From NCBI RefSeq assembly GCF_002906255.1, contig NZ_POTC01000026.1:1-44715 (forward strand): a DNA stretch of 44,715 nucleotides, written 5' to 3'. Positions within the stretch are counted from its first letter, which is position 1, and each line of letters opens with the position of its first letter. The notes beneath the pieces are model-generated. The model saw nothing but the letters and a program-made list of their open reading frames with translations, had not been told where the DNA came from and did not search any database. The DNA comes from Novacetimonas maltaceti (GTDB taxonomy: Bacteria > Pseudomonadota > Alphaproteobacteria > Acetobacterales > Acetobacteraceae). This document shows positions 9,905 to 16,963 of the stretch, in pieces. A program made the position numbers and the translations under genes.

Positions 9905-10738
9905 CTAGCGCAGTTCGAACCCCCGGCGCACCAGTTCCTCGCGCAGGCGGTCGCGCCCGTGCAGCGCCTTTGCATCACGGATGCGCCCGATCACGGTGGT
10001 GGACCAGTCCTGTGGCGACATGCCCTGCTCGGCACGGAACTGCATCATGGTGGCGTCATAGGCGGGGACTTCCACCTCGCTGCCTGCATATTTTTCATGG
10101 TGCAGCACCGCCGACTGCGGCAGGCGCGGCTTGATCGCGGTGGGCTGCTTGCGGTCGGGATGGCCCACGCACATGCCGAAGACGGCGACGGTGCGTGGCG
10201 GCAGCCCCAGTTCGGAGGCGATTTCGCCGGGATGGTTGCGCACCGCGCCGACATAGACGATGCCAAGGCCGAAGGATTCGAACGCCGCCGCCGCATTCTG
10301 CGCCGCGAACGACGTATCGGCCACCGCCATGGTGAAGCTTTCGAGGTAGTCCAGCGCCACATGTGGCTGCGCGTGCGCATCGGCCACATGTTCCAGCCGC
10401 GACAGGTCCGCCACCCACACAAGGAACAGCGGCGCCTGCGCGATAAACGCCTGGTCCCCCGCCAGCTTCGCCAGGCGCGCGCGGCGTTGCGGGTCGGTGA
10501 CGGCAATCACGCTCCACGCCTGGAAATTGCACGAACTCGACGCGGACTGTGCCGCCGCGATCGCCGCCTCCAGCGTGCCCTGCGGCACGGAGGCGGCGGA
10601 AAAGGCGCGGACGGAACGATGGGCCATCAGGCCGCGCACGACCGTGTTTTCCGGCAACGCCACATCCGGCGGGGGCTGACGGTAGCGTGCTTTCCACAGG
10701 TCAGCCAGCGAGGAAGATGAAGTCGGTGCATCCACCAT
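9905..10738 (-). CDS. Nitroreductase family NAD(P)H-dependent flavin oxidoreductase
   Basis: This 277-residue protein is of the NfsA/FRP branch of FMN-binding nitroreductases. The N-terminal FMN phosphate motif is HRSVRAFSAASVPQG (about 40-54), followed by AAAQSASSSCNFQAWSVIAV, which holds flavin contacts. Further on come AAFESFGLGIVYVGAVRNHP and the C-terminal segment ending RRGFELR. Likely substrates are quinones, nitro compounds or flavins; the native one cannot be told. Its ATG is preceded by AAGGGG. It lies 125 bases downstream of the gabD-type gene on the same strand and may be read with it, though a perfect hairpin lies between them. Confidence 0.88.
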   Translation of the reverse strand: MVDAPTSSSSLADLWKARYRQPPPDVALPENTVVRGLMAHRSVRAFSAASVPQGTLEAAIAAAQSASSSCNFQAWSVIAVTDPQRRARLAKLAGDQAFIAQAPLFLVWVADLSRLEHVADAHAQPHVALDYLESFTMAVADTSFAAQNAAAAFESFGLGIVYVGAVRNHPGEIASELGLPPRTVAVFGMCVGHPDRKQPTAIKPRLPQSAVLHHEKYAGSEVEVPAYDATMMQFRAEQGMSPQDWSTTVIGRIRDAKALHGRDRLREELVRRGFELR

Positions 10739-10791
10739 GGCGATACCCCTTCTTGTACAAAAACAAAGGAAAGGCTACCTCATCACGATCG

Positions 10792-10817
10792 CATCGCGTG
10801 GCGGTAGCCACGCGATG
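10792..10817. terminator. Perfect 11-bp hairpin between gabD and the nitroreductase gene
   Basis: CATCGCGTGGC and GCCACGCGATG enclose the loop GGTA. The hairpin lies 47 bases beyond the gabD stop. Neither strand has a T-run after it, so it may slow or stabilise transcript ends rather than act as a classical terminator. Confidence 0.45.
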
Positions 10818-10863
10818 TCACACCTGCCCCCTTCTTCACGCACGCCTGATCCGGAACGTTCCG

Positions 10864-12306
10864 TCAGCCGTACGCCCGCACCGTGACCAGCCGCGTGTCC
10901 AGATAGGCCTCCAGCGCCTCCGTCCCGCCTTCGGAGCCATAGCCCGAATCCCCGATCCCTCCGAACGGGATTTCCGGCAGGCCCAGCCCGATATGGTTGA
11001 TCGTCAGCATGCCCGCGCGCATCCGGTCACGCAGGATGGCCGCCGTGCGCCCGGACCCGGTAAAGGCGTAGGACGCCAGCCCGAAACTCAGGCGGTTCGC
11101 CTCCGCCACGGCCGCGTCGAGCGTATCGTAAGGCGCCATCAGCGCGATCGGGCCGAAAGGTTCCTCGTTCATGATCCGCATGCCGGGCGTGACATCCGCC
11201 AGCACGGTGGGTTCGAAGAAATAGCCGGTATTGCCGATACGCTTGCCCCCAGTGGCAAGGCGCGCGCCCTGCTCCATCGCATCGGCCACCAGCGTTTCCA
11301 TCATGTCCACCCGCCGGACATTGGCCAGTGGCCCCATCTGCGTCCCCTCCGCCAGGCCATCGCCCACGCGCAGGCCCGATGCGACCTCGGCAAAGCGACT
11401 GACGAACGTGTCATAGACGGGGCGTTCCACCAGGAACCGCGTGGGGGAGATGCACACCTGCCCCGCATTGCGGAACTTCGCCCCCGCCAGCAGCGACACC
11501 GCGCGGTCCATGTCCGCATCGGCGCTGACGATCACCGGCGCGTGGCCGCCCAGTTCCATCGTCGCGCGCTTCATGTGCGCGCCCGCAAGTGCCGCGAGGT
11601 GCTTGCCCACCGGGGTGGATCCCGTGAACGTGACCTTGCGGATGACGGGATCGGCGATCAGCGTCTCCGAAATCTCCGCCGGCGTGCCATAGACCAGCGC
11701 CAGCACGCCCGCCGGCACGCCCGCATCCGCCAGCGTGCGGATGAAGGCCGCAGGGGACGCCGGGGTTTCCTCCGCCGCCTTGACGATGATCGAACATCCC
11801 GCCGCCAGCGCCGCCCCCACCTTGCGCGCGACCTGGTTGACGGGGAAATTCCACGGGCAGAAGGCAGCCACCGGCCCGACGGGGCTGCGGATCACTTCCT
11901 GCATGACACCGGGCACGCGGGCAGGGACGATCCGGCCATAGGCGCGACGCCCCTCCTCCGCCATCCAGTCCACGACATCGGCGGCGGCCAGCAGTTCGAT
12001 CCGCGCCTCGCCCACGGGCTTGCCCTGTTCCATCGTCATCAGGGCCGCGATGTCGCCACTGCGTTCGCGCAGCAGGCCCGCGGCCCGGCGCAGGATGTCG
12101 GAACGCTCCAGCGGGGAGGTGCTGCTCCATGTCGCAAAGCCACGCGCCGCGGCGTCGAGCGCCCGGCGAAGGTCCTGCGCCCCGGCATGGGCGACATGGC
12201 CGATCACCTGCGCGGTGGCGGGGTTGACCACATCGATCGTGCGCCCCGTCGCGCCGTCCGTCCATGCCCCGTCGATATAGAGTTGTGTATTGCAATAGGC
12301 TGTCAT
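10864..12306 (-). CDS. gabD: NAD(P)-dependent succinate-semialdehyde dehydrogenase family protein
   Basis: This 480-residue aldehyde dehydrogenase is close to the GabD group, which oxidises succinate semialdehyde to succinate. Visible features are INxxW-type opening [11 protein letters not shown], the [20 protein letters not shown] segment, the general base Glu251 in [11 protein letters not shown] and the nucleophile Cys285 in [12 protein letters not shown]. The closing part is [10 protein letters not shown] and [17 protein letters not shown] chose ATG at 12306, preceded by AGGAAG; a 45-residue longer frame begins with a cysteine-rich, family-unlike sequence. No gabT is adjacent. Other aldehyde substrates are possible, since family members vary. 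The gene is divergent from an AcuI-type reductase across 340 bases. Confidence 0.85.
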   Translation of the reverse strand: MTAYCNTQLYIDGAWTDGATGRTIDVVNPATAQVIGHVAHAGAQDLRRALDAAARGFATWSSTSPLERSDILRRAAGLLRERSGDIAALMTMEQGKPVGEARIELLAAADVVDWMAEEGRRAYGRIVPARVPGVMQEVIRSPVGPVAAFCPWNFPVNQVARKVGAALAAGCSIIVKAAEETPASPAAFIRTLADAGVPAGVLALVYGTPAEISETLIADPVIRKVTFTGSTPVGKHLAALAGAHMKRATMELGGHAPVIVSADADMDRAVSLLAGAKFRNAGQVCISPTRFLVERPVYDTFVSRFAEVASGLRVGDGLAEGTQMGPLANVRRVDMMETLVADAMEQGARLATGGKRIGNTGYFFEPTVLADVTPGMRIMNEEPFGPIALMAPYDTLDAAVAEANRLSFGLASYAFTGSGRTAAILRDRMRAGMLTINHIGLGLPEIPFGGIGDSGYGSEGGTEALEAYLDTRLVTVRAYG

Positions 12307-12646
12307 CGGCTTCCTGCTTTCATTACACGATCCGTCATGTGCGCACATGTCGCGCCATATTGGCATCAGCGTCCCAGCGCAGCACATATCCAGATCACAA
12401 AACAGACAGTTCACGCGGATGTCGCTGCACAGGCATCGCAAAACCTGCGCCTATCGCGCGTCCGCACGCCCGGCGGCCGCGTGCCCACACGGCCCCATGT
12501 GCGGGTGGGGCGCGGCGGACGACCTCTCCTGAAATTGTACAGGTTCCTGATATCCGGTCGTTTTATCCTGATCCGCCACAGGTTACGGACCGCAATCTGG
12601 ACAGGGGAGCATCCCTGCCTGCCATGACTCGCCGGAGAGCGCGCCG
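12307..12646. other. Divergent promoter region between gabD and the AcuI-type gene
   Basis: No gene is seen. The stretch must carry both promoters. Its most notable element is a 14-bp perfect palindrome close to the gabD start. The part next to the plus-strand gene is less GC-rich than the coding DNA on either side. Confidence 0.55.
12336..12349. promoter_or_regulatory. 14-bp perfect palindrome, candidate operator
   Basis: CATGTGCGCACATG reads the same on both strands and lies 30 bases before the gabD ATG, in the divergent gabD/acuI spacer. The size and place suit a dimeric repressor such as a GntR or TetR member, but no regulator gene is next to it. Confidence 0.4.
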
Positions 12647-13633
12647 ATGTTCAACGCCATCATGATCGACAAGACCCGCGCGGGATCACGCGCGGGCGTA
12701 CGCAGCATTGATCCCGCCGACCTGCCGGAAGGCGAGATCACGGTACGTGTCGATTACTCCTCCCTCAACTACAAGGACGCGCTGGCAATCACGGGACGCG
12801 GCCCGGTGGTGCGGCGTTTTCCCATGATCCCCGGCATCGACCTTGCGGGGGAAATCCTTGCATCCGACGACCCCGTCCATCGCCCCGGCGACCAGGTGAT
12901 CGCCAATGGATGGGGACTGGGCGAGGAACACTGGGGCGGGCTGTCGCAGATGGCGCGCGTACATGGGAAATGGCTGCTGCCGCGCCCGCGTGGCTTTTCC
13001 GCGCGGCAGTGCATGGGCATCGGCACGGCGGGCTATACCGCGATGCTGTGCGTCATGGCGCTGGAGAAGGGCGGCGTGACGCCCGGCGATGGCGACATCG
13101 TCGTGACCGGGGCGGGTGGTGGTGTGGGCGGCATCGCCATCGCCCTGCTGGCGCGCCTGGGATACCGGGTGGTGGCCGTGACCGGGCGCGACAGCCTGAC
13201 GGAATACCTGCGCATGCTGGGTGCTGCCGAAGTGGTGGGGCGTTCGGCGCTGGCCTATACCCCCCGCCCGCTGCAGGGCGCACGGTGGAGCGGGGCCATT
13301 GATGTCGCGGGGGGAAAGGTGCTGGCCGCGCTGTGCGCCAGCATGCGGCCCGGCGGCGTCATCGCCGCGTGCGGGCTTGCGGCGGGCATGGACCTGCCGC
13401 TGACGGTCGCGCCGTTCATCCTGCGTGGCATTACCCTGCGCGGGATCGACAGCGTGATGTGCCCGCGTGAGCAGCGCATGGCCGCATGGGCGCGGCTGGA
13501 ACGCGACCTTGATCCCGCGCTGATCGATTCGATGTGCGCGGAAATTACCCTGAAGCAGGCGATCACGACCGCGCCGCAACTGCTGGCGGGCAATATCCGC
13601 GGCCGCACCGTCGTCAACACGCGCGAGGGCTAG
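12647..13633 (+). CDS. acuI: Acrylyl-CoA reductase / quinone oxidoreductase (AcuI/YhdH family MDR)
   Basis: This 328-residue zinc-independent medium-chain dehydrogenase belongs to the YhdH/AcuI group, whose characterised members reduce acryloyl-CoA to propionyl-CoA with NADPH. Family marks are VRVDYSSLNYKDALAITGRG, MIPGIDLAGEIL, GTAGYTAMLCVMALE and the Rossmann motif VTGAGGGVGGIAIALL. The group-specific middle is LRGITLRGIDSV followed by REQRMAAWARL. No zinc-ligand cysteine set is present. A GGAG motif lies about ten bases before the start. The gene stands alone, divergent from gabD and convergent with cbtB. The physiological substrate may be a quinone or enoyl-CoA; the symbol is by family only. 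Confidence 0.85.
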   Translation: MFNAIMIDKTRAGSRAGVRSIDPADLPEGEITVRVDYSSLNYKDALAITGRGPVVRRFPMIPGIDLAGEILASDDPVHRPGDQVIANGWGLGEEHWGGLSQMARVHGKWLLPRPRGFSARQCMGIGTAGYTAMLCVMALEKGGVTPGDGDIVVTGAGGGVGGIAIALLARLGYRVVAVTGRDSLTEYLRMLGAAEVVGRSALAYTPRPLQGARWSGAIDVAGGKVLAALCASMRPGGVIAACGLAAGMDLPLTVAPFILRGITLRGIDSVMCPREQRMAAWARLERDLDPALIDSMCAEITLKQAITTAPQLLAGNIRGRTVVNTREG

Positions 13634-13689
13634 CCCCACGCCGTCCCGACACCCGCGCGGGCATCAGGACAGGTCAACCCGACCGCAGG

Positions 13690-13914
13690 TCAGTGGCAGG
13701 GGAAGCCGAGCAGGTGGCGTCCGTCATGGACGAATTCATGGACATAATGCCCCGACACCAGCGAGGTCGCCCCCTGTTCCGCGCCGACGAAATACAGCAG
13801 CAGTGACGCGATCACGAGGCCGAACACCGCCCACGGCAGCAGGTCACGAACCGGAATCGCGGCAGGTGCGGAAGACAGGCCGCCGGTGGGCAGGACGGAA
13901 GATGTGTGGTTCAT
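13690..13914 (-). CDS. cbtB: CbtB family protein (cobalt transport subunit)
   Basis: This 74-residue membrane protein has one transmembrane helix (about 26-43, LPWAVFGLVIASLLLYFVG) and the CbtB C-terminal signature with several possible metal ligands, HYVHEFVHDGRHLLGFPCH. CbtB is thought to work with the polytopic protein CbtA in cobalt uptake, and cbtBA pairs are usually cobalamin-controlled. Here no cbtA follows: the next gene downstream is the 3' end of the AcuI-type gene. No cobalamin riboswitch was found on its own (minus) strand upstream. A GGGAG motif precedes the start. Its place at the edge of the cobalamin region agrees with a cobalt-handling role. Confidence 0.88.
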   Translation of the reverse strand: MNHTSSVLPTGGLSSAPAAIPVRDLLPWAVFGLVIASLLLYFVGAEQGATSLVSGHYVHEFVHDGRHLLGFPCH

Positions 13915-14291
13915 GGCAAATGCACTCCCTGATCAGACGTGATCCCCCGACTAACCGATTTCGTGCCCATCGGCAAACGCTTCACGGCGGGGGGCGGGCA
14001 TGCGCGACGGGGGATGGGAAACCATGGCTTCCCCACGAAGCCTGCTGATCCCGTCCTGCGGGCAGGTCATTTCAGGGAAGGCCGGAAGGTTGCGGCACGC
14101 CTGCTGATCGGGATTGGCATTGTCCGGATGCCGTATTTTCTCAAAATGGCTGCGTCCTTCGACGCTTTTTGAAAAAAGCCTCGCCAAGAACCTTCGGGAA
14201 TTCCGCCGGACTGCCTTTTCGCCTGAAGGAACAGACGTTTTCCTGTCTGATAAAAGCCCCCCTCCCTGCACGCACGGAAGCGAATCCCGCC
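13915..14291. other. Divergent region between cbtB and the phosphatase-like gene
   Basis: No gene is seen in 377 bases. A decayed copy of the nested-hairpin repeat lies at 14130-14194. I looked on both strands for the conserved B12 box (CCGCAACTGT type) and did not find it here, so cbtB does not appear to have its own riboswitch. Confidence 0.55.
14130..14194. repeat. Nested-hairpin repeat, copy 3 (degenerate)
   Basis: A weakened GCCGTATTTT/AAAATGGC hairpin is followed by GACGCTTTTT/GAAAAAAGCCTC and the right outer arm CCAAGAACCTT. The left outer arm is lost. Order is GC-type hairpin first. This is the only copy lying ahead of a gene start rather than after a gene end. Confidence 0.65.
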
Positions 14292-14831
14292 ATGCACCTG
14301 ACCTGCCTGTCCCTTCCCGCGCCCGACTGCCTGCGCCGCGCCATCATTCCCGCCCGTGACGACCTGCCTGCGCTGCCACCCGGGCAGGCCGCGCACTGGT
14401 GTGCGGGCGTCCCCGTCACCTGTGGCGAGGATAATGCCGCGCGGGTCGGCCCATGGACCGGGCGCACGCCCCTGCCCCATCCTGCCCTGCGCGCGCGCTG
14501 CCATGGCGCATGGCAGGGACGCGCCCTGCGTGACCTGCCGGCACATGAGGTCGCGGCATGGATCACGGACCCGGCCTTCGCCCCGCCGGGGGGCGAAAGC
14601 CTGCGCGACGTGCTGGCGCGCGTGACGGAGTGGCTTGCGCATTGCCCCACCGATCACAAGGGACTGGCGCTTGTCGCGGATGCGCTGGTCATACGCGCCC
14701 TCGTGCTGGCGACGCTTGGCGCGGGGGCGGGGGCGTTCGCGGCCCTCGACATCGCGCCATGCACCCGCACCGTCCTGACATTCCACAACCGCTGGCGGGT
14801 GCGTGAAGCGGGGACGGCAGCGGCGTTTTGA
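14292..14831 (+). CDS. Histidine-phosphatase-fold protein lacking catalytic histidines (cobalamin cluster)
   Basis: The 179-residue product aligns with small histidine phosphatases found in cobalamin clusters: ALRARCHGAWQGRALRDLP matches the xLRDCDFGxWxGRSLxxLP segment, FAPPGGESLRDVLARVTEWL the GGESL region, and LVADALVIRALVLATLG the second catalytic region. However, the N-terminal RHG/SHA motif reads LTCLSLPAPDC, with leucine where the phosphorylated histidine should be, and the second histidine (normally in VTHAAVIRA) is replaced by aspartate. I therefore predict no phosphatase activity by the usual mechanism. The start at 14292 is preferred; a longer frame begins inside a repeat. Its stop overlaps the likely promoter of the riboswitch transcript. 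Confidence 0.75.
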   Translation: MHLTCLSLPAPDCLRRAIIPARDDLPALPPGQAAHWCAGVPVTCGEDNAARVGPWTGRTPLPHPALRARCHGAWQGRALRDLPAHEVAAWITDPAFAPPGGESLRDVLARVTEWLAHCPTDHKGLALVADALVIRALVLATLGAGAGAFAALDIAPCTRTVLTFHNRWRVREAGTAAAF

Positions 14832-14857
14832 CTCTGCCCGGCGCGCGCGTGTAAAAG
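14828..14857 (+). promoter_or_regulatory. Candidate promoter of the cobalamin operon
   Basis: TTGACT at 14828-14833, an 18-base spacer and TAAAAG at 14852-14857 would place the transcript start at about 14864, right at the 5' edge of the riboswitch. The -35 box overlaps the stop codon of the phosphatase-like gene. Confidence 0.55.
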
Positions 14858-14860
14858 CCC

Positions 14861-15104
14861 GCATGATGGTTCCCCAAAAGGGATGAAACAGGGAAGCACG
14901 GTGCGCGGCGCGGCAGTCCGCCGCACGCAATTCCGTCACTGCCCCCGCAACTGTAGGTGGCATCAGACACCCGGCAGGCCACACCATGTCCCGGCATGGC
15001 GCGGCACGTCACTGGCCCCGGTGGGCCGGGAAGACGCCGGGCGCGCGGGCACGGACGCCCAATGTCCATGCCCCGGCCACAAGTCAGGAGACCTGCCATC
15101 ATCG
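14861..15104 (+). ncRNA. Cobalamin riboswitch
   Basis: Conserved parts appear in the right order: GATGAAACAGGGAAGCACGG near 14882-14901, a CCG-containing stem, the B12 box ACTGCCCCCGCAACTGTA (14938-14955), CACTGG then GCCGGGAAGACGCC (about 15028-15040), and the 3' AAGTCAGGAGACCTGCC. A closing P1 helix is formed by ATGATGG at 14863-14869 and CCATCAT at 15096-15102, perfectly complementary. It lies ahead of the DUF1636-cobW unit and probably controls the whole plus-strand cob run. Cobalamin binding would be expected to lower expression. Confidence 0.94.
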
Positions 15105-15132
15105 CCATGCCCGGCCCCTGCCGGGACATGGC
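15104..15132 (+). promoter_or_regulatory. Strong hairpin directly after the cobalamin aptamer
   Basis: GCCATG-CCCGGC pairs with GCCGGG-(A)-CATGGC across a CCCT loop. Directly following P1, it is a good candidate for part of the expression platform. There is no T-run after it, so a Rho-linked or translational mechanism is more likely than an intrinsic terminator. Confidence 0.45.
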
Positions 15133-15291
15133 ACGATGACTGCTGTCGCAGGTCCGGCGGGGTGCCTGGAATGCGATGATGCCCTGATGTCCGTGCCACG
15201 CATCGCCCGCGATGCCGTACGGGCGATGCACCCCGGCCATGTCCGCGTCCCCACCGGGAATCGCGCGACGACAGCGCAGGATGAACGTGCA

Positions 15292-15732
15292 ATGACCACA
15301 GGCGACACCCCTTCTCCCCTCTCGGGTTCCGACACCGCCGCCGCCCATATCCCCCCCATCCATGTCCATGTCTGCGTCACCTGCCTGCGTGGCCTGCCGG
15401 TTGGCGCGCCGCCGCCGGGACGCGACCTGTACGACGCGATGCGCGAACGGGCGGAGACCGCCAGTGCACGGGGCACCAATGTCATCGTGCATGAGGTCAG
15501 GTGCCTTGCCGCGTGCGACCGTGGCTGCACCGCCGTCGTCGCCATGCCGGGGAAATGGGGGTGGCTGCTCGGCCATCTCGGCCCGGAGAAGGCCGACGAC
15601 CTGATGACATACCTTGCCGCCTATGCCGCTTCCCGCGGCGGCAGCGTCATGCCTTCGCGCCGCCCGGCCTCGCTGTCGGACATGGTGCTGGGCCGTTTTC
15701 CCGCCTCCCTCCTGACGGAGCAAAGTTCATGA
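15292..15732 (+). CDS. DUF1636 family metal-binding protein
   Basis: The 146-residue protein has the DUF1636 core: HVHVCVTCLRG (about 25-35) and VRCLAACDRGCTAVVAMPGKWGWLLG (about 73-98), in which five cysteines (CVTC, CLAAC, C of DRGC) form a thioredoxin-like ferredoxin-type metal or Fe-S site. Members are found next to cobW and cobalt transport genes and are widely held to help metal handling, but no activity is established. ATG at 15292 is preceded by GCAGGA; the frame stays open back through the riboswitch, so a start at 15136 cannot be excluded, though those residues do not look like the family. The stop overlaps the cobW start by ATGA. It is the first gene after the cobalamin riboswitch. 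Confidence 0.85.
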   Translation: MTTGDTPSPLSGSDTAAAHIPPIHVHVCVTCLRGLPVGAPPPGRDLYDAMRERAETASARGTNVIVHEVRCLAACDRGCTAVVAMPGKWGWLLGHLGPEKADDLMTYLAAYAASRGGSVMPSRRPASLSDMVLGRFPASLLTEQSS

Positions 15733-16796
15733 CCACCACATCCCCTTCCCGTGCCCCTGCCGCCCGCGCAAAGGTGCCGGTCACCGTCATCACCGGCTTC
15801 CTTGGCGCGGGAAAGACGACGCTGCTGCGCCATGTGCTGTCACAGGCGCGCGGGCGGCGCATCGCCATTGTCGTCAACGAATTCGGCACGCTGGGCATTG
15901 ATGGCGAGACGCTGCGCTCCTGCGGGGTGGAAGGCTGCCGGGAGGAAGACATTGTCGAACTGACCAACGGCTGCCTGTGCTGCACCGTGGCGGACGATTT
16001 CCTGCCGACGATGGAAGCCCTGCTCGACCGGGCCGACCCGCCGGAGCATATCGTGATCGAGACCTCCGGCCTTGCGCTGCCCAAGCCGCTGCTCAAGGCG
16101 TTCGGCTGGCCCACGGTGCGCACGCGCATGACGGTCGATGGCGTCATCACCGTGGTCGATGGCCCCGCCGTCGCCGCCGGGCGCTTCGCCGATGACCCCG
16201 ACGAGATCGCGCGCCAGCGTCAGGCGGACCCGTCGCTGGACCACGACAACCCCCTGGCCGAAGTGTACGAGGACCAGCTGCTGTCGGCGGACATGGTGGT
16301 CATCAACAAGACCGACCTGATGACGCCCGAACAGATCGCCATGGTGGAGCGTGAGATCCGCGCGGAGATCCCCCGCGCGGTCAAGATCGTGCATGCCGTG
16401 GACGGGCAGGTGGACCCTGTCGTCCTGCTGGGCATGGACGCGGCGGCGGAAGACGACCTGTCGGCCCGTCCCTCCCACCACGATGCGGAAGGGGGCGAGC
16501 ACGAGCATGACGATTTCGAAAGCTTCGTCGCCACCATCCCCGAACAGGCCAGCGCCGACGCCTTTGTCACGCATCTCGCGCATGTGGCGGAGAAATATGA
16601 CATCCTGCGCATGAAGGGATTCGCCGCCGTGCGGGGCAAGCCGATGCGCCTTGCGGTGCAGGGGGTGGGCAGCCGCTTCCGCCACCAGTTCGACCGTCCC
16701 CTGCCCGATGGCGCGCCACGTACCGGCAGCCTTGTCATCATCGGGCAGAAGGGCCTGCCGTGTGCTGCGATCGAGGCAGACCTGCAACAGGCCTGA
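15729..16796 (+). CDS. cobW: CobW, GTP-dependent metallochaperone of cobalamin synthesis
   Basis: This 355-residue G3E GTPase has Walker A in TGFLGAGKTTLLRH (about 21-34), the metal-binding CxCC in NGCLCCTV, ETSGLALP as switch II equivalent, and NKTDL for guanine recognition. A histidine-rich stretch, HHDAEGGEHEHDD, sits in the linker before the C-terminal CobW_C domain and may bind metal. The ARxP-less N-terminus and the setting identify CobW rather than a zinc-specific relative. CobW is believed to deliver Co2+ to the CobNST chelatase, and cobN is the next gene, 167 bases on. That spacer holds a nested-hairpin repeat that might reduce read-through to cobN. Confidence 0.94.
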   Translation: MTTTSPSRAPAARAKVPVTVITGFLGAGKTTLLRHVLSQARGRRIAIVVNEFGTLGIDGETLRSCGVEGCREEDIVELTNGCLCCTVADDFLPTMEALLDRADPPEHIVIETSGLALPKPLLKAFGWPTVRTRMTVDGVITVVDGPAVAAGRFADDPDEIARQRQADPSLDHDNPLAEVYEDQLLSADMVVINKTDLMTPEQIAMVEREIRAEIPRAVKIVHAVDGQVDPVVLLGMDAAAEDDLSARPSHHDAEGGEHEHDDFESFVATIPEQASADAFVTHLAHVAEKYDILRMKGFAAVRGKPMRLAVQGVGSRFRHQFDRPLPDGAPRTGSLVIIGQKGLPCAAIEADLQQA

Positions 16797-16801
16797 AGTG
16801 G

Positions 16802-16883
16802 TAAAAGTTTTTGGTGAAGCTTTTTCCAAAAAGCTTCGAAAGCCGTCGCCTTTTTAAAAAAAGGCGACACCCAGAAACTTTTA
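16802..16883. repeat. Nested-hairpin repeat, copy 4
   Basis: Outer arms TAAAAGTTTTTGG and CCAGAAACTTTTA are complementary. Inside are GAAGCTTTTT/AAAAAGCTTC and then GTCGCCTTTTT/AAAAAGGCGAC. The AAGCTT hairpin comes first, so this copy is inverted relative to copies 1 and 2. It lies five bases after the cobW stop, inside the presumed cob transcript. Confidence 0.92.
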
Positions 16884-16963
16884 TCTTTTTATCACCACCC
16901 CCTGATGCCGTTGCAACCGCCATGAGCCGACGACCATGAGCACGAAACACAGAGACGACGCCC

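Noticed and set aside
13915-14110. Possible second cobalamin riboswitch for cbtB on the minus strand
   Set aside because: The conserved B12 box and the 3' AGGAGACCTGCC element are both missing; only GC-rich sequence without the ordered motifs is present.
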